Origin: Asterias amurensis
Taxonomy: Eukaryota > Echinodermata > Asteroidea > Forcipulatida > Asteriidae
Reading direction: 5' to 3'
Length of the DNA stretch: 64,000 nucleotides
Assembly (NCBI RefSeq): GCF_032118995.1
Contig: NC_092657.1
Coordinates: 6,883,391 to 6,947,390 of the forward strand
The position numbers and the translations under genes were made by a program. This document shows positions 1 to 11,683 of the stretch, piece by piece (position 1 is the stretch's first letter; the number at the start of each line of letters is the position of its first letter). The notes below the pieces were generated by a model. That model was not told the DNA's origin, searched no databases, and was given only the letters and a program-made list of their open reading frames with translations.

Positions 1-1
1 C

Positions 2-151
2 ATGAAAGGGTAGAATTAGAGAACAAGTTGCATCATGACGCAATTAACAATGGTCAATTAATAGAGAAAAGCAAGATAAAAGGTACGATGGTATTAAAAA
101 TAGGTATGAGGGACCTGTGGAAAAAAGAAGGGGGGGTTCCTTACATGAGAT
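2..151 (+). other. Open frame entering from the left edge, unrecognised
   Basis: The frame starting at base 2 is open for 49 codons and ends at a TAG at 149-151. It reads as charged, helix-prone sequence (HERVELENKLHHDAINN near the start). It could be the tail of an exon or of a retroelement frame lying to the left, since retroelement remains follow at 1.5 kb. No family is recognised and there is no start codon at the edge. Confidence 0.2.
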
Positions 152-980
152 AGTTATTGTAACAAATATATAGGACAACTTTAAAAAATTAATTTATACT
201 TGAGTTACAGAATATAAACAACATTATAGTTCTCAAGCAGAAGTGAAGTGGGGGTAACGGGAAGTTATTTAACACCAGTGTTTATGTTTAGTCCAAAGGG
301 CTTGACTGTCTTGAGTTGGTGAATCCAGTGTGATTCTCTATGCTTGCAGTTATATTTCATATGTTCATAAATTGCACAATTGGGAGGATCCCACGGGTAG
401 TTTCATTGTTTCTAAGATGAAAGAGGATTGTAGACGCTTGGACCCTCGGCAAGATTCAAGATGTTCCATTACATTTCCAGTGCTGAGCAGTCTGGTTTGT
501 ATTTTACCGCCAGTCTGCAAAATATTGAATTATTCGGTTGGGTCCTGGGGCGAATTAGAATAAATCTGCTTTATACTTGTTATGTATAAAGAGTTACACG
601 GTTCAATGGTTTGGCGGGAACATTGAATAGGACTGGGTGCGGTACCCAGGGTAAGGCTTATCTGGCTATGCTATCAATATACACGTTAAAGCTTTGTTAA
701 TTAATTTTTTTTTCTTAGTCGTTATATAGTTTAAGTATCATCGGTAACAGTAGCAGCTACCATAGCTTAGCAGGGAGGTCAGTACTAGCTTGAACCTGAA
801 AGCGTTGATTTGCATAGATCAGGTGTACGTTTCCAATATCGGTTGGTTTTTAGTATCTGGCGGTCAACACAGCACTGATGTTCCATGGCAATGACACGTT
901 GTGTCGTAAAAATGTCGGTACAAAATGTAACGAACAATGGAGGCGGGCTAAACCGTAAAGCTTACGTATATGAACAACAA
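152..980. other. No gene seen
   Basis: AT-rich sequence without a convincing coding frame; short open stretches here lack any recognisable motif. Nothing else is supported. Confidence 0.4.
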
Positions 981-1400
981 AGGCGCATGATTAAAAATTA
1001 TCAGTTGATCCGGTTATTCAAGTTACAGGGTGTAATTATTGTCAGTGAAGACGAAAATTCGGTCGTTACAAAAAGTAACAAACATTATAATGTGGGACTA
1101 AACGTACAGAGTATGTACATGAGATGAGAAGACGCATGATTAAAAATGATTGAGTGATCCGGTTATTCAAGTTACAGGGTGTAATTATTGGCAGTGAAGA
1201 TAACAATTCGTAAAGTGGTTACAAAAAGTAACAAACATTATATTGTTGGATTAAAATGTAACAGAGCATACACATGAAATGACAACATGCATAATTAAAA
1301 ATAGGTTCAATTACAGGGTGTAATTTTTACAGTGAAGACAAAAATGTTCGATGCAAACGTAGAAGAGTGTGAAGATGAAAAGAGAAGATGAATGATTAAA
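981..1400 (+). repeat. Degenerate ~150-bp direct tandem repeat, three units
   Basis: Three units begin near 984, 1134 and 1286 with a shared GCATGATTAAAAAT-like start, followed by TTACAGGGTGTAATTATT and AGTGAAGA blocks. The third unit is shortened. The 80-codon open frame over the first unit follows the repeat and is not a credible gene. The array lies just upstream of the retroelement fossil and may belong to it. Confidence 0.6.
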
Positions 1401-1539
1401 AAGTAATCAGACATCTTCATCCGGTTGCAGCATAGCTTGCAGACATACCATATTTGACTTATATGACCTTTATTAAAGTAGCATAGTAAATGTTTAAAGT
1501 ATAATCAGCATATGAAGTTCTGCTGTTAAAAGCAGCATT

Positions 1540-2990
1540 CTTGGTTGCCCTTTTCGGTTATTCTGAGGGTGAGTGAGTTTACAACTCACGATGGCAAATT
1601 CCCGGGCGTTGCGTATTGGTGATATTTCCTTTAATCAGGAAGGGAATTTGCAAGTAGTTCTAAGATATTCAAAAACGGATCAAGTGGGTAAAGTTCAATC
1701 ATTTCTATTGACAGGAATGCCAATACTTCACTGTTTGTACATTGAGGGGGGACCCTATCGTCAGCCAGACAAGTTAATCACATCTTAAAGTAGGGATTAA
1801 GGCCATCAGGTAAACCCCACACCCTTTTCAGTTCATAGTTGCAGGATATGTTTGGGGTTCGGGAGGAACAAATCAAAAGTATGGGGAGATGGAAGTCTGG
1901 AGCACTTGAATCCTACATTAGGCCAGACTTAATGTTTTCAATTGTCTAAAAGGGTGTAGCTTGTAGCAAGGTCATAAATAAGCAGTGTAGACAACCGCTT
2001 CTTTAGTTGGCATATTGCTGTTTAAAGCCATTGGAACCTTTCGGTACAGAAAAAAAAAAAAAAAAAGTTCACAGATTTACAAATAATTTACAGGGTTTAC
2101 AGAAGGTAATGGTGAAAGACTTCTCTTGAAATATTAGTCCATGAAATGCTTTACTTTTTGAGAAAACGGTAAAACAATATAAATTCTCGTTAACGAGAAT
2201 TACGGATTTGTTATAAACACATGTCATGACACGGCGAAACGCGCGAAAACAGGAGTGGGTTTTCCCGTTATTTTCTCCCGACTCCGATGTCCGATTGAGC
2301 CTAAATTTCCACAGGATTGTTATTTTATATATAAGTTGTGATACACGAAGTGTGGGACTTGGACAATACTTTTTACCGAAAGTGTATAATGGCTTTAAGA
2401 TAAATAATCATTTACAAGATTGGTGAATGTTGAGTTGGTTGTTAACAAATTGTGTACAACATTTTCAACTACATACAAGACTTTGACAAGATAAAATATT
2501 GGTCAGAACAGATTACCCAGGCTGTTTTTCTTTGAATTTGTTTTTATACAGATGTGTATCGGGGACAGTATCATTCGCCACAGCAGCGGCACAGTGGTGG
2601 TACAGTGACATGGAAAGGCGTGTCTGGGGCACGCCTGGACGGCTGGGACTAGGCTCAGGAGATACGGCAAAAGGCGAGGTCCGACGACAATAGTGTTACA
2701 TCTAAGGACCAAAGATATCTTGAAGGAAAATTCGGGACAGAGTAGACATAGGGTAAAGAGAGCCTAAAGGTAATTAGGAACATCCTACCCAACACACGGT
2801 TAATTTGGTCAGACATTTTGTTAAGGGTGAAGTATCAAGGTAAAGTTAAAGGAGGGCAGAAAAACGCTGCACTTGGGATTTAAATATGTATGCAAAGAAG
2901 ATACTTCGGGAGATGCAAAACGCACCTGTTATAAAACACCCCCATCTCATTAACCCTTCCCGGAAGGTGCGTACTGGAAAGACATGATTC
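1540..2990 (+). mobile_element. Ngaro/DIRS-type tyrosine-recombinase retroelement fossil, 3' part
   Basis: A broken copy. Around 1573-1788 a frame reads SRALRIGDISFNQEG...VVLRYSKTDQVGK, which resembles the DNA-binding core of the tyrosine recombinases of Ngaro/DIRS elements. Around 2555-2940 the remains of an SGNH-hydrolase-like region are visible (a GDSI-type nucleophile block, and NTRLIWSDILLRVKYQG near 2790-2860), a module known from Ngaro elements. The same order, recombinase then hydrolase, is seen in the better copy at 47.8-51.3 kb. A MITE (2026-2394) sits between the two parts. The copy is clearly old, with several breaks and no reverse transcriptase visible. Boundaries are approximate. 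Confidence 0.6.
2026..2394 (+). mobile_element. MITE family A, copy 1 (TTAA target duplication)
   Basis: A 369-bp non-coding element with inverted ends (AGCCATTGGAACCTTTCGGTA at the left; the complement of AGCCATTATACACTTTCGGTA at the right) flanked by TTAA at 2022-2025 and 2395-2398. A near-identical second copy lies at 22600-22963 in the same orientation. TTAA duplications are typical of Kolobok and piggyBac transposases; this copy encodes nothing. It is inserted in the retroelement fossil. Confidence 0.8.
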
Positions 2991-3639
2991 ATTTGGTTCC
3001 ATCAAAATTGATCAGACGGGTTGAGGTTCTCCACTTCACACTCGGAGAAAGTTTTATAAAAAATAAAAAAAAATAAAAAAAAAGGGGGGGTGTTTGGGCA
3101 AATTTTTATATCAAAATTTGCTTTGGCGGTAAGTTTAGGTTGTTCCTATACACAGCCTGTGAGGAAGTGGTAAATTAATTTATGTGAATTGATATGGATA
3201 AATATGGTGGTAATAAAATGATGTGATTGTATATAAAGAAGTAGATTAATTTGGTACCTTCTTGGCAACTCGCTGGAAGTGGGAACCTCATTGACCCGGA
3301 GTTTTCTCCAGTCAATGAGTGCATTTATAATTATTATAATTGTAATTAGTCTGGTACCTTCTTTGGCAAATCGCCGAGAAGTGGGAACCTTTGCGGATTG
3401 GAAATTTACCGTTCGCAAAGTGAGGAATTGGGACCCTTTGCGAATTGGTCGCAAAGTGTATTATAATGGGAACTGGTATACTTCTTTATGAGTGTGGATA
3501 TCACTGGATGGAATTAAATAAAGGGAAATCCCTTATATTATTATGAATTGGCGTTTTACCACGGAATTCAGAGTACGGAATAAATTAACTCTTGGCAGAG
3601 TTCACTACAACAACAAATCCTTGTGTCTGTGTATATTTA
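2991..3639. other. No gene seen; A-runs and small repeated blocks
   Basis: Contains an A/G homopolymer stretch near 3057-3092 and a twice-used block GGTACCTTCTTTGGCAA...GTGGGAACCT (about 3254 and 3354). No coding signal. This is where the missing last exon of the left fibrinogen-related gene would be expected if its intron were as short as in the right copy, and it is not present. Confidence 0.4.
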
Positions 3640-5931
3640 TCAGGTGGTAATGTGTACGTACACGATACGAGAGATATTTTGTGTATCTTTCGGGCGACCA
3701 TACGCTTCAGAATCTTTACTATTCCTATTCAGTATAAATTGCTTAAGGCAAGGCATTCTGTAAGTTACCCCTCCTTGGTTGGCATCAGAGAGTTTCCGTT
3801 TGACAACGGATGGTTCTGGTGACGGTCAGTAGTTTTCAGCCAAACGTTGTCGTTTTCAGCAAAACGCAGATTCATCCGAAGTACTTTCGTAGAAATTTAG
3901 GGACGACCGTCCTCAAAGCCGACGCATGCGCAGATTATGCCAAATGTCACCATATCCTCCGTAGAACCATTCGTCGTCAAAAACGAAAACTCTCTACAAA
4001 GGCGCTTCTGATTAAATGTATCACTGCCTTAAAAAGTGAGTTCGTCTTACTTGCATTTCCCGTGTAACCCTCCACTCGCAGCATGTAGTTCTCACTCGCA
4101 TCAGCGACGGTGAAGGAGTCATACTTGGCATACCCGGTAACCTGATCGAAATCTTGAACATCCACGCGTAGTTGGTACTCGCCCTGAGCGGTCAGAAGGT
4201 GCAAGTTGTCATTACCGAGCCAAAACTCTCCATCTACATTCCCAAAGCCACGGCTGTAGCTGGCATAGTCCAAAGAGAAATCTACACTGCCGTCCTGGCG
4301 CCGCTGGAACACCTAAAAGTTCACACAATATATTTAGAAGTTGTAAGTTTGTATTGAATTTGCGACGTCATTCATTCACTACAGCGTGTTATCTTACCGT
4401 CCATCCACCACCGTCTGTTTCCATATCACAATACACCTGGAAAGCCTGACTGGAGCGTAGAGGTCGTACCATGTACACACCGCTCACCGACGCACCGATC
4501 GCAAGAATATCAGAACAATCCCGTGGGAACACATCTGTTGAGGTAGGGAAAAAACAAAACATAAACCCTCAGATACATAACTGCTAAAATTTTAACTGGA
4601 CTTTAGGTGTTTTGGAAGAAACTAAGGGATTTTCAGTCCTGTATTGCTTTGATTGGACGCTCCGGAGCTTTAAATTGAGCCTGCCATTGAGATAGAATAG
4701 CCCTCATCTGTAACAGGCCCTTTTCGCGGGCCTAGAAACCTGTACCCAAACTTCATTATAATACTGACTTCAAAACTCATTTTAAACCTGACACTGGAAA
4801 CGGGTTAATAACTGAAAAGAAAAAGAAAATTTGCTGTTAAGTTCTTGAGATCTGGTCCAACTTTTTGTCGACCCATAAATAAAGTTCAAACAGGGGACAT
4901 GGTAAACCCAATTTTAATATTCAATGATCATCGGGTCTATAACTAAAAACTACTTCCGGTTGACCCTCAACTAAAGGTCAACATGGGGTGACGGTAACCA
5001 GAGTTCAACCGTCATTGCTCAAAGGTTCTGGAACTAAAAAGAAACTGATAATGGCGTATGTGCTTCATGAGATAATTAGGTCCCACTTTCGTTTGACCAG
5101 AAATAAGATCAACACGGAGCCATGGTAACACCCGAGTTCAATCTTCAATACTTATGGGTTTTAAAACTGAAAGGAAATTTAACTATTTTGGTGTATAGTG
5201 CTTGAAATTTGTGTTCGACTTCCGGTTAACCCGGAAGTAAAGGTCAATTTAGGGTCATAGTATCCCAAGGCTAATCTTCAATGATCAAGGGGCTCAAAAC
5301 TGAAAAAGAAAATTGTACATTTAGTTTATGAGATAACTAATGTTTCTCTCCTGGTTGACCCGGAAGTAAAGGTCAAAGTGGAGTTACGGTAACCAAGTCA
5401 ACTTTCAACGCTCAAAGGGTCAAGAACTGAAAATAAATTGAAGATCGGTTGTGTAGTTTCTCCAGATAATTGTCCCACTTCCGGTTGACCCGTAAGTAAA
5501 GGTCAACATGGGGTTAGGCGAACCAAAGTTCGATATTCAATGCTCAAAGAATCTATTACTGTAAAGAAATTGAAAATCGGTTGTGCAGCTCTTGAGATAT
5601 GATCCCATTTCCGGTTGACTCTGAAGTCACATGGGGTCACGGTTACAAACAAGTTTTAAAATCGGCTGGGTATTTTTTGAAGATATGATGCTACAAAGAT
5701 TGAGTATTTTACACATTTAAATGAAGATCTGGTGGTTATTATAATAATAAGCTTTGAATTACAATAATATGAGACCCAATGACGTCACAGTAACGCCAAT
5801 GTGTTTGTCATACCATCTTCATACAAACCAATCCGTTAATGCTGTAACTTAACCCAATCCTATACGCTTACCTCCTTCAGTCGTGGTCGCAAATTCATCA
5901 GTTGCATCAGAATCGTCAGTTTCGGAGGTAT
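3640..5931 (-). repeat. Left arm of a large inverted duplication (FReD exons 2-4)
   Basis: Read on the minus strand, this block matches 16724-18910 on the plus strand. The match includes three exons with identical lengths (60, 137 and 262 bases), the introns between them, and the start of intron 4. Similarity is high in exons, good in introns, and fades near 3640/18910. It stops abruptly at the exon 2 acceptor on the other side (5931/16724), beyond which the two flanks are unrelated. The spacer between the arms is 10.8 kb. Confidence 0.9.
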
Positions 5932-8900
5932 CTACAAAAAAAAGTAAAAGCAAGAGGACTTTAAAGTCACCTGTAAGTGGTACTTCGTCAAAATAAACCT
6001 TTTGTCACCAAGATTATAGGTTTTTAAGAGTGAAATGTGAATAAACAATTAGCTAAGGTTCTAAAAAAAATAGCTCTAATTTTATTCACTAATTTAAGAT
6101 TAGGCCCAGACTCGTTAGGGCGCCGACCGATGACGATCGAGGGGTGGGACCGAGATGAAATACATCACTATCCAACCGCCATTTTGGACGAATCCAACGC
6201 GAAATTCAAATATTCATCTTCGCAAAAACATTCGTCACTCTGTAAGAGCAGGAATACGAAGTGCTTCCTAATGCTACTCTCACACTAGGGAGAATGGAAA
6301 TTTGCTTACGAACGGAAATATTTAACAATCGTTCAAACTTCGCAACATTCGCCGTGTCCTCGTAAGCGTTGGTAACAAATTCGGTACGTTCACACGTCAT
6401 TCTCCACCTACTTATGAAATCGGTCACTTTATGCTGCTCTCACCACACAGCAAATATGCTAGCGAATATGCTAACGAACTCCTTATTTGACAATCGCTCA
6501 AACTTTGCAACATTCGCCGTATTTTCGTAGGCGTTGGTAACAAATTCTACCTTCACAATTTATTCCCCACCTCCTTACGAAGATCGGTCAATTTAGAAAC
6601 CGGTTTCTTAGTGTCAGCTAAGTTTCTGCTATCAGAAAAGCAGAAAAGCAAGTTGGACGTTGTTTCCTGAAGCATTTTACCACTTTTCTGCTTTTCTGCC
6701 TGCCTCCCTAACAGTGGATTGAACGTTTTAATTACATCCATTTTCTGCTTTTCTGCTTTTCTGATTTCAGAAAAGCAAATTTTACCTATTCACCTACACT
6801 GGTGGTCTTAAAGTGGACATCTTTTTTTTTTGGTTTCCTGGACGCAGAAAAGTGGATTGAACGTTTTAGTTCAATGCCCCTTTTTACTCTTCTGCTAGCC
6901 GAAAATCAGATTGGACGTGTTGTTTCACAGTGGCTCAAAAAGGGCAGCCTCTTTATCTGGATTTCCGCAACCCTTTACCGCTCGACAACCCCCTGTAATA
7001 AATGGACGCTTCCCAGTCGCGCGGCTTAATTGCCTTTGATGTTCCTTGTCCCGATTATTTGACCCGTCTAAAAGAAAGAACCAACATCCCTCAACAAATA
7101 CCCCCCCCCCCAACAATAGAGGTATTTGTGTGGAAATTTGAATTTCCCCAATAAACATATAGTTCAGGGGGTGGGGACGCGTGGTCCAGTAGTAGTTGGC
7201 ATAATGTAGTCACAACCTAGAAAGTTAAAGGGGATTGGGATAACGGGCATTGGGCCCAATATACCAATAAACGAACCAATATACGAACAATATTATTGTT
7301 TGGTAGAATCAAATAAACGGCCAAGACTCCACTCGATTGTTGTTATGTTTCAACTCCAATGCCTAAAACTTGTTCACATGTTGACAATTGTTTTTGCTTA
7401 CTGCCTCCTCTGCTTATACTAAACGCTTAAGTACGGTCTCTGTTTCCTATATACATTTATTTTTTAGATAAATCTTTTTGAGATAAATACTTCATAATAT
7501 GAATTATTTATCTAAAAATAAATACATATTATAATTATTTTATTATAATTATTTTCCTTGGTTTCTTTTATGTCCTTTCCTTTTGTTACATATTTTTAAT
7601 TGTTTTATAGTATCAATCTTAGTTTTAATTTTATGTTTTATGTGTATAGTAAAAAAACTGACATTTTATCCTTTTGTTTGATCACCAATTCTAATTGATT
7701 TGTGACTGAATGGGCTTACCGCTTTTAAATGTCAATAGTCCTGTTTTTCGTTTACTGACTTAATGTTTTATTTTGTTTAAGATTATAATTGGTGTGACTT
7801 TATGACTTAAAGTCACCTGGAAGTGGTATTTTTTCAAAGTAAAGCTTTTGTCACTAATATATGTGTTTTGATGAGTGGAATGTGAATAAACAGTTAACTA
7901 AGGTTTTATAAAATCAGTTATTATGTTATTTACAAATTTAAGAGTAGACCCCGGGCGCTGTTCGTGACGTCAATCGAGGCAGACTTTGCCTGTAATGCGT
8001 AGAGTAAACACAATTGCAAAGTACATGTACTGACCAAGTCGTGAGTTTTTACGTTTCAAAAAAAAAAAAAAAAAAAGTTTTTTTTTCGGCAATGCCGACC
8101 AGGTGTATTGCTGCTGAATGCAGAAAAACACTTTTTGAAATGTACCAACTCACGACTTGGACGTACATGTACTTTGCCTCGATTGACGTCACAAAAGGGG
8201 TAGGCGGAGTCAAGCCCCCAAACAACTTTATATATTTTTTAAACATATAAATCGTGACAAACAATTACTCAAAAAGTTGTTTTATTGTTCGTGAGCATAT
8301 ACTCTTATGTTTGAAAGAAAAAACAATCTATTTCCAGGTGACTTTAAATGTATTGTGTAATTTTGTAATTTTACATGATGTTTTATTATATTTATTGAAT
8401 GAGTGGCCGTGTATAAACAAGTTTAAAAACAGTTACATGAGTTTATAGGCATTAATTTTTCATGCTTTAGCAAATTCTGTGCTTTTAAGCAGCTCTATGA
8501 ATTGAAATTTGGCTCGAGGCCCGTTATATCCCCGTCCCCTCTCCGTGACTGTCTAGGTTGTAAGAACATTTTCAACTACTACTGGACCCACGCTTGTTTT
8601 TCCCCGGTACTTTGTTTATTGGGGAAATTCGAATTTCCATACAAATACCTCCCTCTCTTGTTTGAAGGGCGGGGGGGGGGGCATTTGTTGAGGGATGTTG
8701 GTTCTTAATTCTTAAACAGCGTCCATCTGTTACAGGGGGTGTGGAGCGGTAAAGGGTTCCGGGAAACCCAGAAAAGCAGATGTCCACTTTTAGGCCACTG
8801 TGTGACAAAATGTCTAATCTGCTTTTCGGCTAGAAAGTAGATTAATTGATTTGCCCCAACGTTCAATCTGCTTTTCTTGTGGTATGAAACCAGAAACGCA

Positions 8901-11016
8901 GATGTCCACTTTTCGACCGCCAGTGAATGACAAGATGTCAAACTTACTTTTCAGCTATATAGCAGAAAGGAGAAAAGTAGAAAATACACTTAACACAAGA
9001 CTTTCCATCTGCTTTTCTGCTGTGTTGAGAGCGGAAAAGCAGATGTCCACTTTTCGACCTCCATATAGTCAGCGAATCTTGCGAAGACGTTTATTCGCCG
9101 TCGATTTTCGTAAGCATCGGTGACATGGTAAAGCGTGCGTGAAAGTTGGCATCGTTCGTAAAGCCATTGTCAAGCGTTGGTGTAAGCATTCGAAATAAAA
9201 TAAAACAATCGTAAGATATTGGTAAGGGGAGGGCCGACCGAGGACGATCGAGGGGTGAGACCGAGATAAAAATATTCACTATCACACCGCCATTTTGGAG
9301 GTATTCAACGCGAAGTTCAAATGTTCATCTTCGCAAGAACATTCGCCACTCTGTGAGAAGGGCAATACGAAGCGCTTCCTAAATTTCCTAAAGACGGTAA
9401 TTCGCCATCGATTTTCGTAAGCATTTGGTAAGCCATTGGTACTGTTGGTAAAGAGTGCGTATTATGCGTAAGATATTGGTAAGGAGAGGTTTAAGGACGA
9501 CAGAGAACATATTCACTAACAAATCGCAACTTTGGGGCGATTTCATCGCGAATTTTAAATATTCATGTTCGCAAGAATATTCGTCCAAGTGTGAGAGTAG
9601 CATCAAGCTACGCTCACACTGGGGAGAATATGCTTAGCGAATGTGATTACGAACGGAAATATTAAACATCACTCAAGCTTCGCAACTATTATGTCGTGTC
9701 TTCGTAAGCGTTGGTAACAAGTTCGGAACGTTCACAAATTATTCCCCACCTCATTACGAAGATCGGTCAATTTAGAAACCGGTTTAATTTGTGAACGCGG
9801 TTATGAAGATACGGCGAATGTTGCTAAGTTTAAGCGATTTTCGAGAATTTCGTTCCGTTTGCATTAAATTATTTGACTTGTGAACGTAACATTCGCTAGC
9901 ATATTCTCCCCAGTGTGAGAGTAGCATAAACTCAGCACATATTATGAAGACGGTTTTTCGCCATCGATTTGCGTAAGCATTGGTAAGAAATGGTATTGTT
10001 GGTAAATATGCAGTATTAATGCGTAAGATATTGATAGGTTGAGGGACGACCGAGAACACTATGAACTATCCAATTACAACTATTTCAAATATTCATATTC
10101 GCAAGATATTCACCACAGCGTGAGAGTAGCATTATAGAGTCTATTCTCTGACTTAAACTATTTCCCTCATAGTTTATGTAACAGTTTCAATGAAAAAGAA
10201 TTCTAACAACTATAGGTAGTCTTATTTCGTATGCGTATGTCAAACGACGGTTTGTCACATTTTAGAACTATTTTACAAAGTATATGGGCATACTTTCTTG
10301 CAACATTATCGAGTACAACCTTAATATATTCCTAGAGTAATCTTTCTCATCTGAAAAATGTTTAAGTAAATTGAAAGATAAAATTTGTCCAGCTATGTTT
10401 TGTTGCCCATGATATCTTTCAGTTTTGAAAGATAGGAATTTGTAAATTGAATTGTTAAAACTTAAAGTTTTGAATGAATCTACACTCAACTGTAGATTGT
10501 GTTCGAATCTACACTTTAGTGTAGATTCGGAGCGAAGTGTAGATTCGTAAAAATAATCTACACTTTCAACATTAGAGTGACGTCACAGAAATAGTCTACA
10601 ATTAGGGAGTTGCAACAGAACTTACCATTAGTAATGAGTTTCACCAAGGCAGACACTGAGACCTCTAACTCTTCCACTTTGCTTCTTGTTTCTTCCAGCT
10701 CAGATGTTATCTTTTCTCGATTATCAGAAGTGGCCACCTGTAACTCGTCTACTTTACCTCTAGTGGCTTCCAGTTCAGTTGAAACAGCTTCTCGAGTTTC
10801 AGTCATTGAATCTTTCAACTCTCCCACTTGTTGTATTATGTTCCTTACTTCACCGTTAACCAGATCTAGGTAATCTATAATTACGGCCTTCAGTTTTTCT
10901 ACAATTACGTCTTGGTCACAAGAACCCGTTGCTTGATTGCTGGAAGATGCACTTTGTCGTGCAGCTATAGACTTCACGATCATAACGATCAAGAGTGAAC
11001 GGATCAACAACCCCAT
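4051..11016 (-). CDS. Fibrinogen-related protein (signal peptide, coiled coil, FReD), lacks last exon in window
   Basis: Minus-strand gene model: exon 1 11016-10626, exon 2 5931-5872, exon 3 4534-4398, exon 4 4312-4051. All have GT donors and AG acceptors, and the phases agree (1, 1, 0, then 1). Exon 1 gives a secretory signal ([19 protein letters not shown]), then a coiled coil of about 90 residues with a 25-residue internal repeat ([15 protein letters not shown] / [15 protein letters not shown]). Exon 2 is an acidic Thr-rich linker ([13 protein letters not shown]). Exons 3-4 are the N-terminal two thirds of a fibrinogen C-terminal domain ([41 protein letters not shown]). The domain's C-terminal part with the Ca-binding and GGWW motifs is not found down to base 1, so this copy is truncated or its last exon lies outside the window. 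The family binds acetylated or charged sugars (ficolin/tachylectin type) and is secreted. ATG 11016 is chosen for its signal peptide. Confidence 0.75.
4840..5650. repeat. Intronic ~115-bp degenerate tandem repeat, left arm
   Basis: Intron 2 of the left fibrinogen-related gene contains about seven diverged units built round TTCCGGTTGACCCGGAAGT and AAAGGTCAACATGGGGT, ending in AACTGAAAAGAAA-like stretches. The matching array lies at 17010-17800 in the other arm, so the array predates the inverted duplication. Confidence 0.7.
5965..6116 (+). mobile_element. Partial copy of TTAA transposon family D
   Basis: Starts after TTAA (5961-5964) with AGTCACCTGTAAGTGGTA and follows the left end of the family D copies at 7811 and 33543 up to the AGGCCCAGACTCG...GGGCGC block. 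It then switches abruptly to another repeat at 6117, so the right end is missing. Confidence 0.65.
6117..6603 (+). repeat. Interspersed repeat E, copy 1
   Basis: Shares long blocks in the same orientation with 9229-9790: a GACCGA.GACGATCGAGGGGTG start, then CCGCCATTTTGGA, TTCAAATATTCATCTTCGCAA, and a later GAAGATCGGTCAATTTAGAAACCGG block. It is rich in short inverted motifs (GAATATTCGC and complements). Non-coding. Confidence 0.6.
6604..9062. repeat. Long foldback repeat with a MITE in its loop
   Basis: The left arm (about 6604-7165) reappears inverted at about 8615-9062. Examples are the pair CCCTCAACAAATACCCCCC / GGCATTTGTTGAGGG, the CCAATAAACATATAG-type end against TTTATTGGGGAAATTCGAA, and repeated AAGCAGATGTCCACTTTT blocks in the right arm against AAAGTGGACATC in the left. 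The arms are diverged and contain a C/G homopolymer. The loop (7166-8614) holds unassigned AT-rich sequence and the family D element at 7811-8343. Confidence 0.65.
7811..8343 (+). mobile_element. TTAA transposon family D, foldback derivative D1
   Basis: A 533-bp element flanked by TTAA at 7807-7810 and 8344-8347, with inverted ends AGTCACCTGGAAGTGG / complement of AGTCACCTGGAAATAG. An inner inverted repeat (GTACATGTACTGACCAAGTCGTGAG near 8023 against its complement near 8150, kept short here) frames a loop. The loop still reads ATGCCGACCAGGTGTATTGC, the start of the THAP frame found in the longer copy at 33543-34752. D1 is thus a deletion/foldback derivative with no working transposase. Confidence 0.8.
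9229..10140 (+). repeat. Interspersed repeat E, copies 2 and 3
   Basis: Two further diverged copies (about 9229-9790 and 9790-10140) of the repeat at 6117. They carry TTCGCAAGAATATTCG, GAGAGTAGCAT and GCGTAAGATATTGGTAAG blocks. The GTGAGAGTAGCAT/ATGCTACTCTCAC motif recurs inverted, which suggests a terminal repeat, but I could not fix the ends. Non-coding. Confidence 0.55.
10488..10570. repeat. Short palindromic repeat (TGTAGATTCG)
   Basis: Several head-to-head uses of TGTAGATTCG / CGAATCTACA lie in intron 1 of the left fibrinogen-related gene, directly after the exon 1 donor. A second small cluster occurs at 14335-14405. Confidence 0.5.
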
Positions 11017-11168
11017 TGTGCTTAGCTAACACTTCAACAACAAACCTACACGAGTTCTTGACGTTGATCCTCCGCGTACAATGTTCGCAGTGAAATGAGC
11101 AAGAACTTGCCAAATCATTATTATGTTTGAGGTAATGGTTCAAACGATTCAATCTTTGTTATCCTCCC

Positions 11169-11175
11169 TATATAT
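11169..11175 (-). promoter_or_regulatory. Candidate TATA box of the fibrinogen-related gene
   Basis: An AT-only heptamer (ATATATA on the minus strand), followed by GGGAGG, lies 153 bases upstream of the ATG at 11016. The spacing leaves room for a short 5' UTR. Support is positional only. Confidence 0.3.
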
Positions 11176-11347
11176 CTACAAGGCTAAACCGAAAACGGAA
11201 AAGAAACAGGAAACCGGAACCAGAAAGAGCCTCGTCCTCACAGCTCCGGATGCAACTACTAGGACTCAATAAATAGCTTAGCAGAAGAAACCTTGAAGAT
11301 ATGTAAAATCTAGTTCAGTCAGTTCACTCCACCACAAACAAGCTAAA

Positions 11348-11489
11348 GCCGTGTCCAATTTGGCATCCACGGCTACAGCTACGGCTACGGCTGTTGTTAA
11401 GGGTGTTGCTAAGGACATCCTATATCTCAACGCACAATGATGCGGAAATCTAGCTGTAGCCGTAGCTGAAGCCAATTCTCACACGGCCT
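11348..11489. mobile_element. Foldback MITE (GCCGTGTCCAATTTGGC ends)
   Basis: A 142-bp element whose left end, GCCGTGTCCAATTTGGCATC...GGCTACAGCTACGGCT, is the inverted match of the right end, AGCTGTAGCCGTAGCTGAAGCC...CACACGGCC. The open frame across it is a by-product of the CTACGG repetition. Confidence 0.65.
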
Positions 11490-11683
11490 AACTGTCTGCA
11501 TGGATATAAAGATCTTGCAGTAACTTGTAGTCCATGTCTCCCATCAGCTATCAATGTTGTAAACTACACTTATGTAAATGCTAATAATGCTTATGTTAAT
11601 AACAAAATAAAACGTGTTTGCTTTTTCATTAAGTAATTCAAGAGCTGGCAAAAAAAATATCGCCACCCCCTCGATAACCCCCT

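Noticed and set aside
885-1127. 80-codon open frame on the plus strand
   Set aside because: It lies across the first unit of a ~150-bp degenerate tandem repeat and has no domain.
10610-10873. 87-codon plus-strand frame
   Set aside because: Antisense to the coiled-coil exon of the fibrinogen-related gene; the minus frame has a signal peptide and a matching splice donor.
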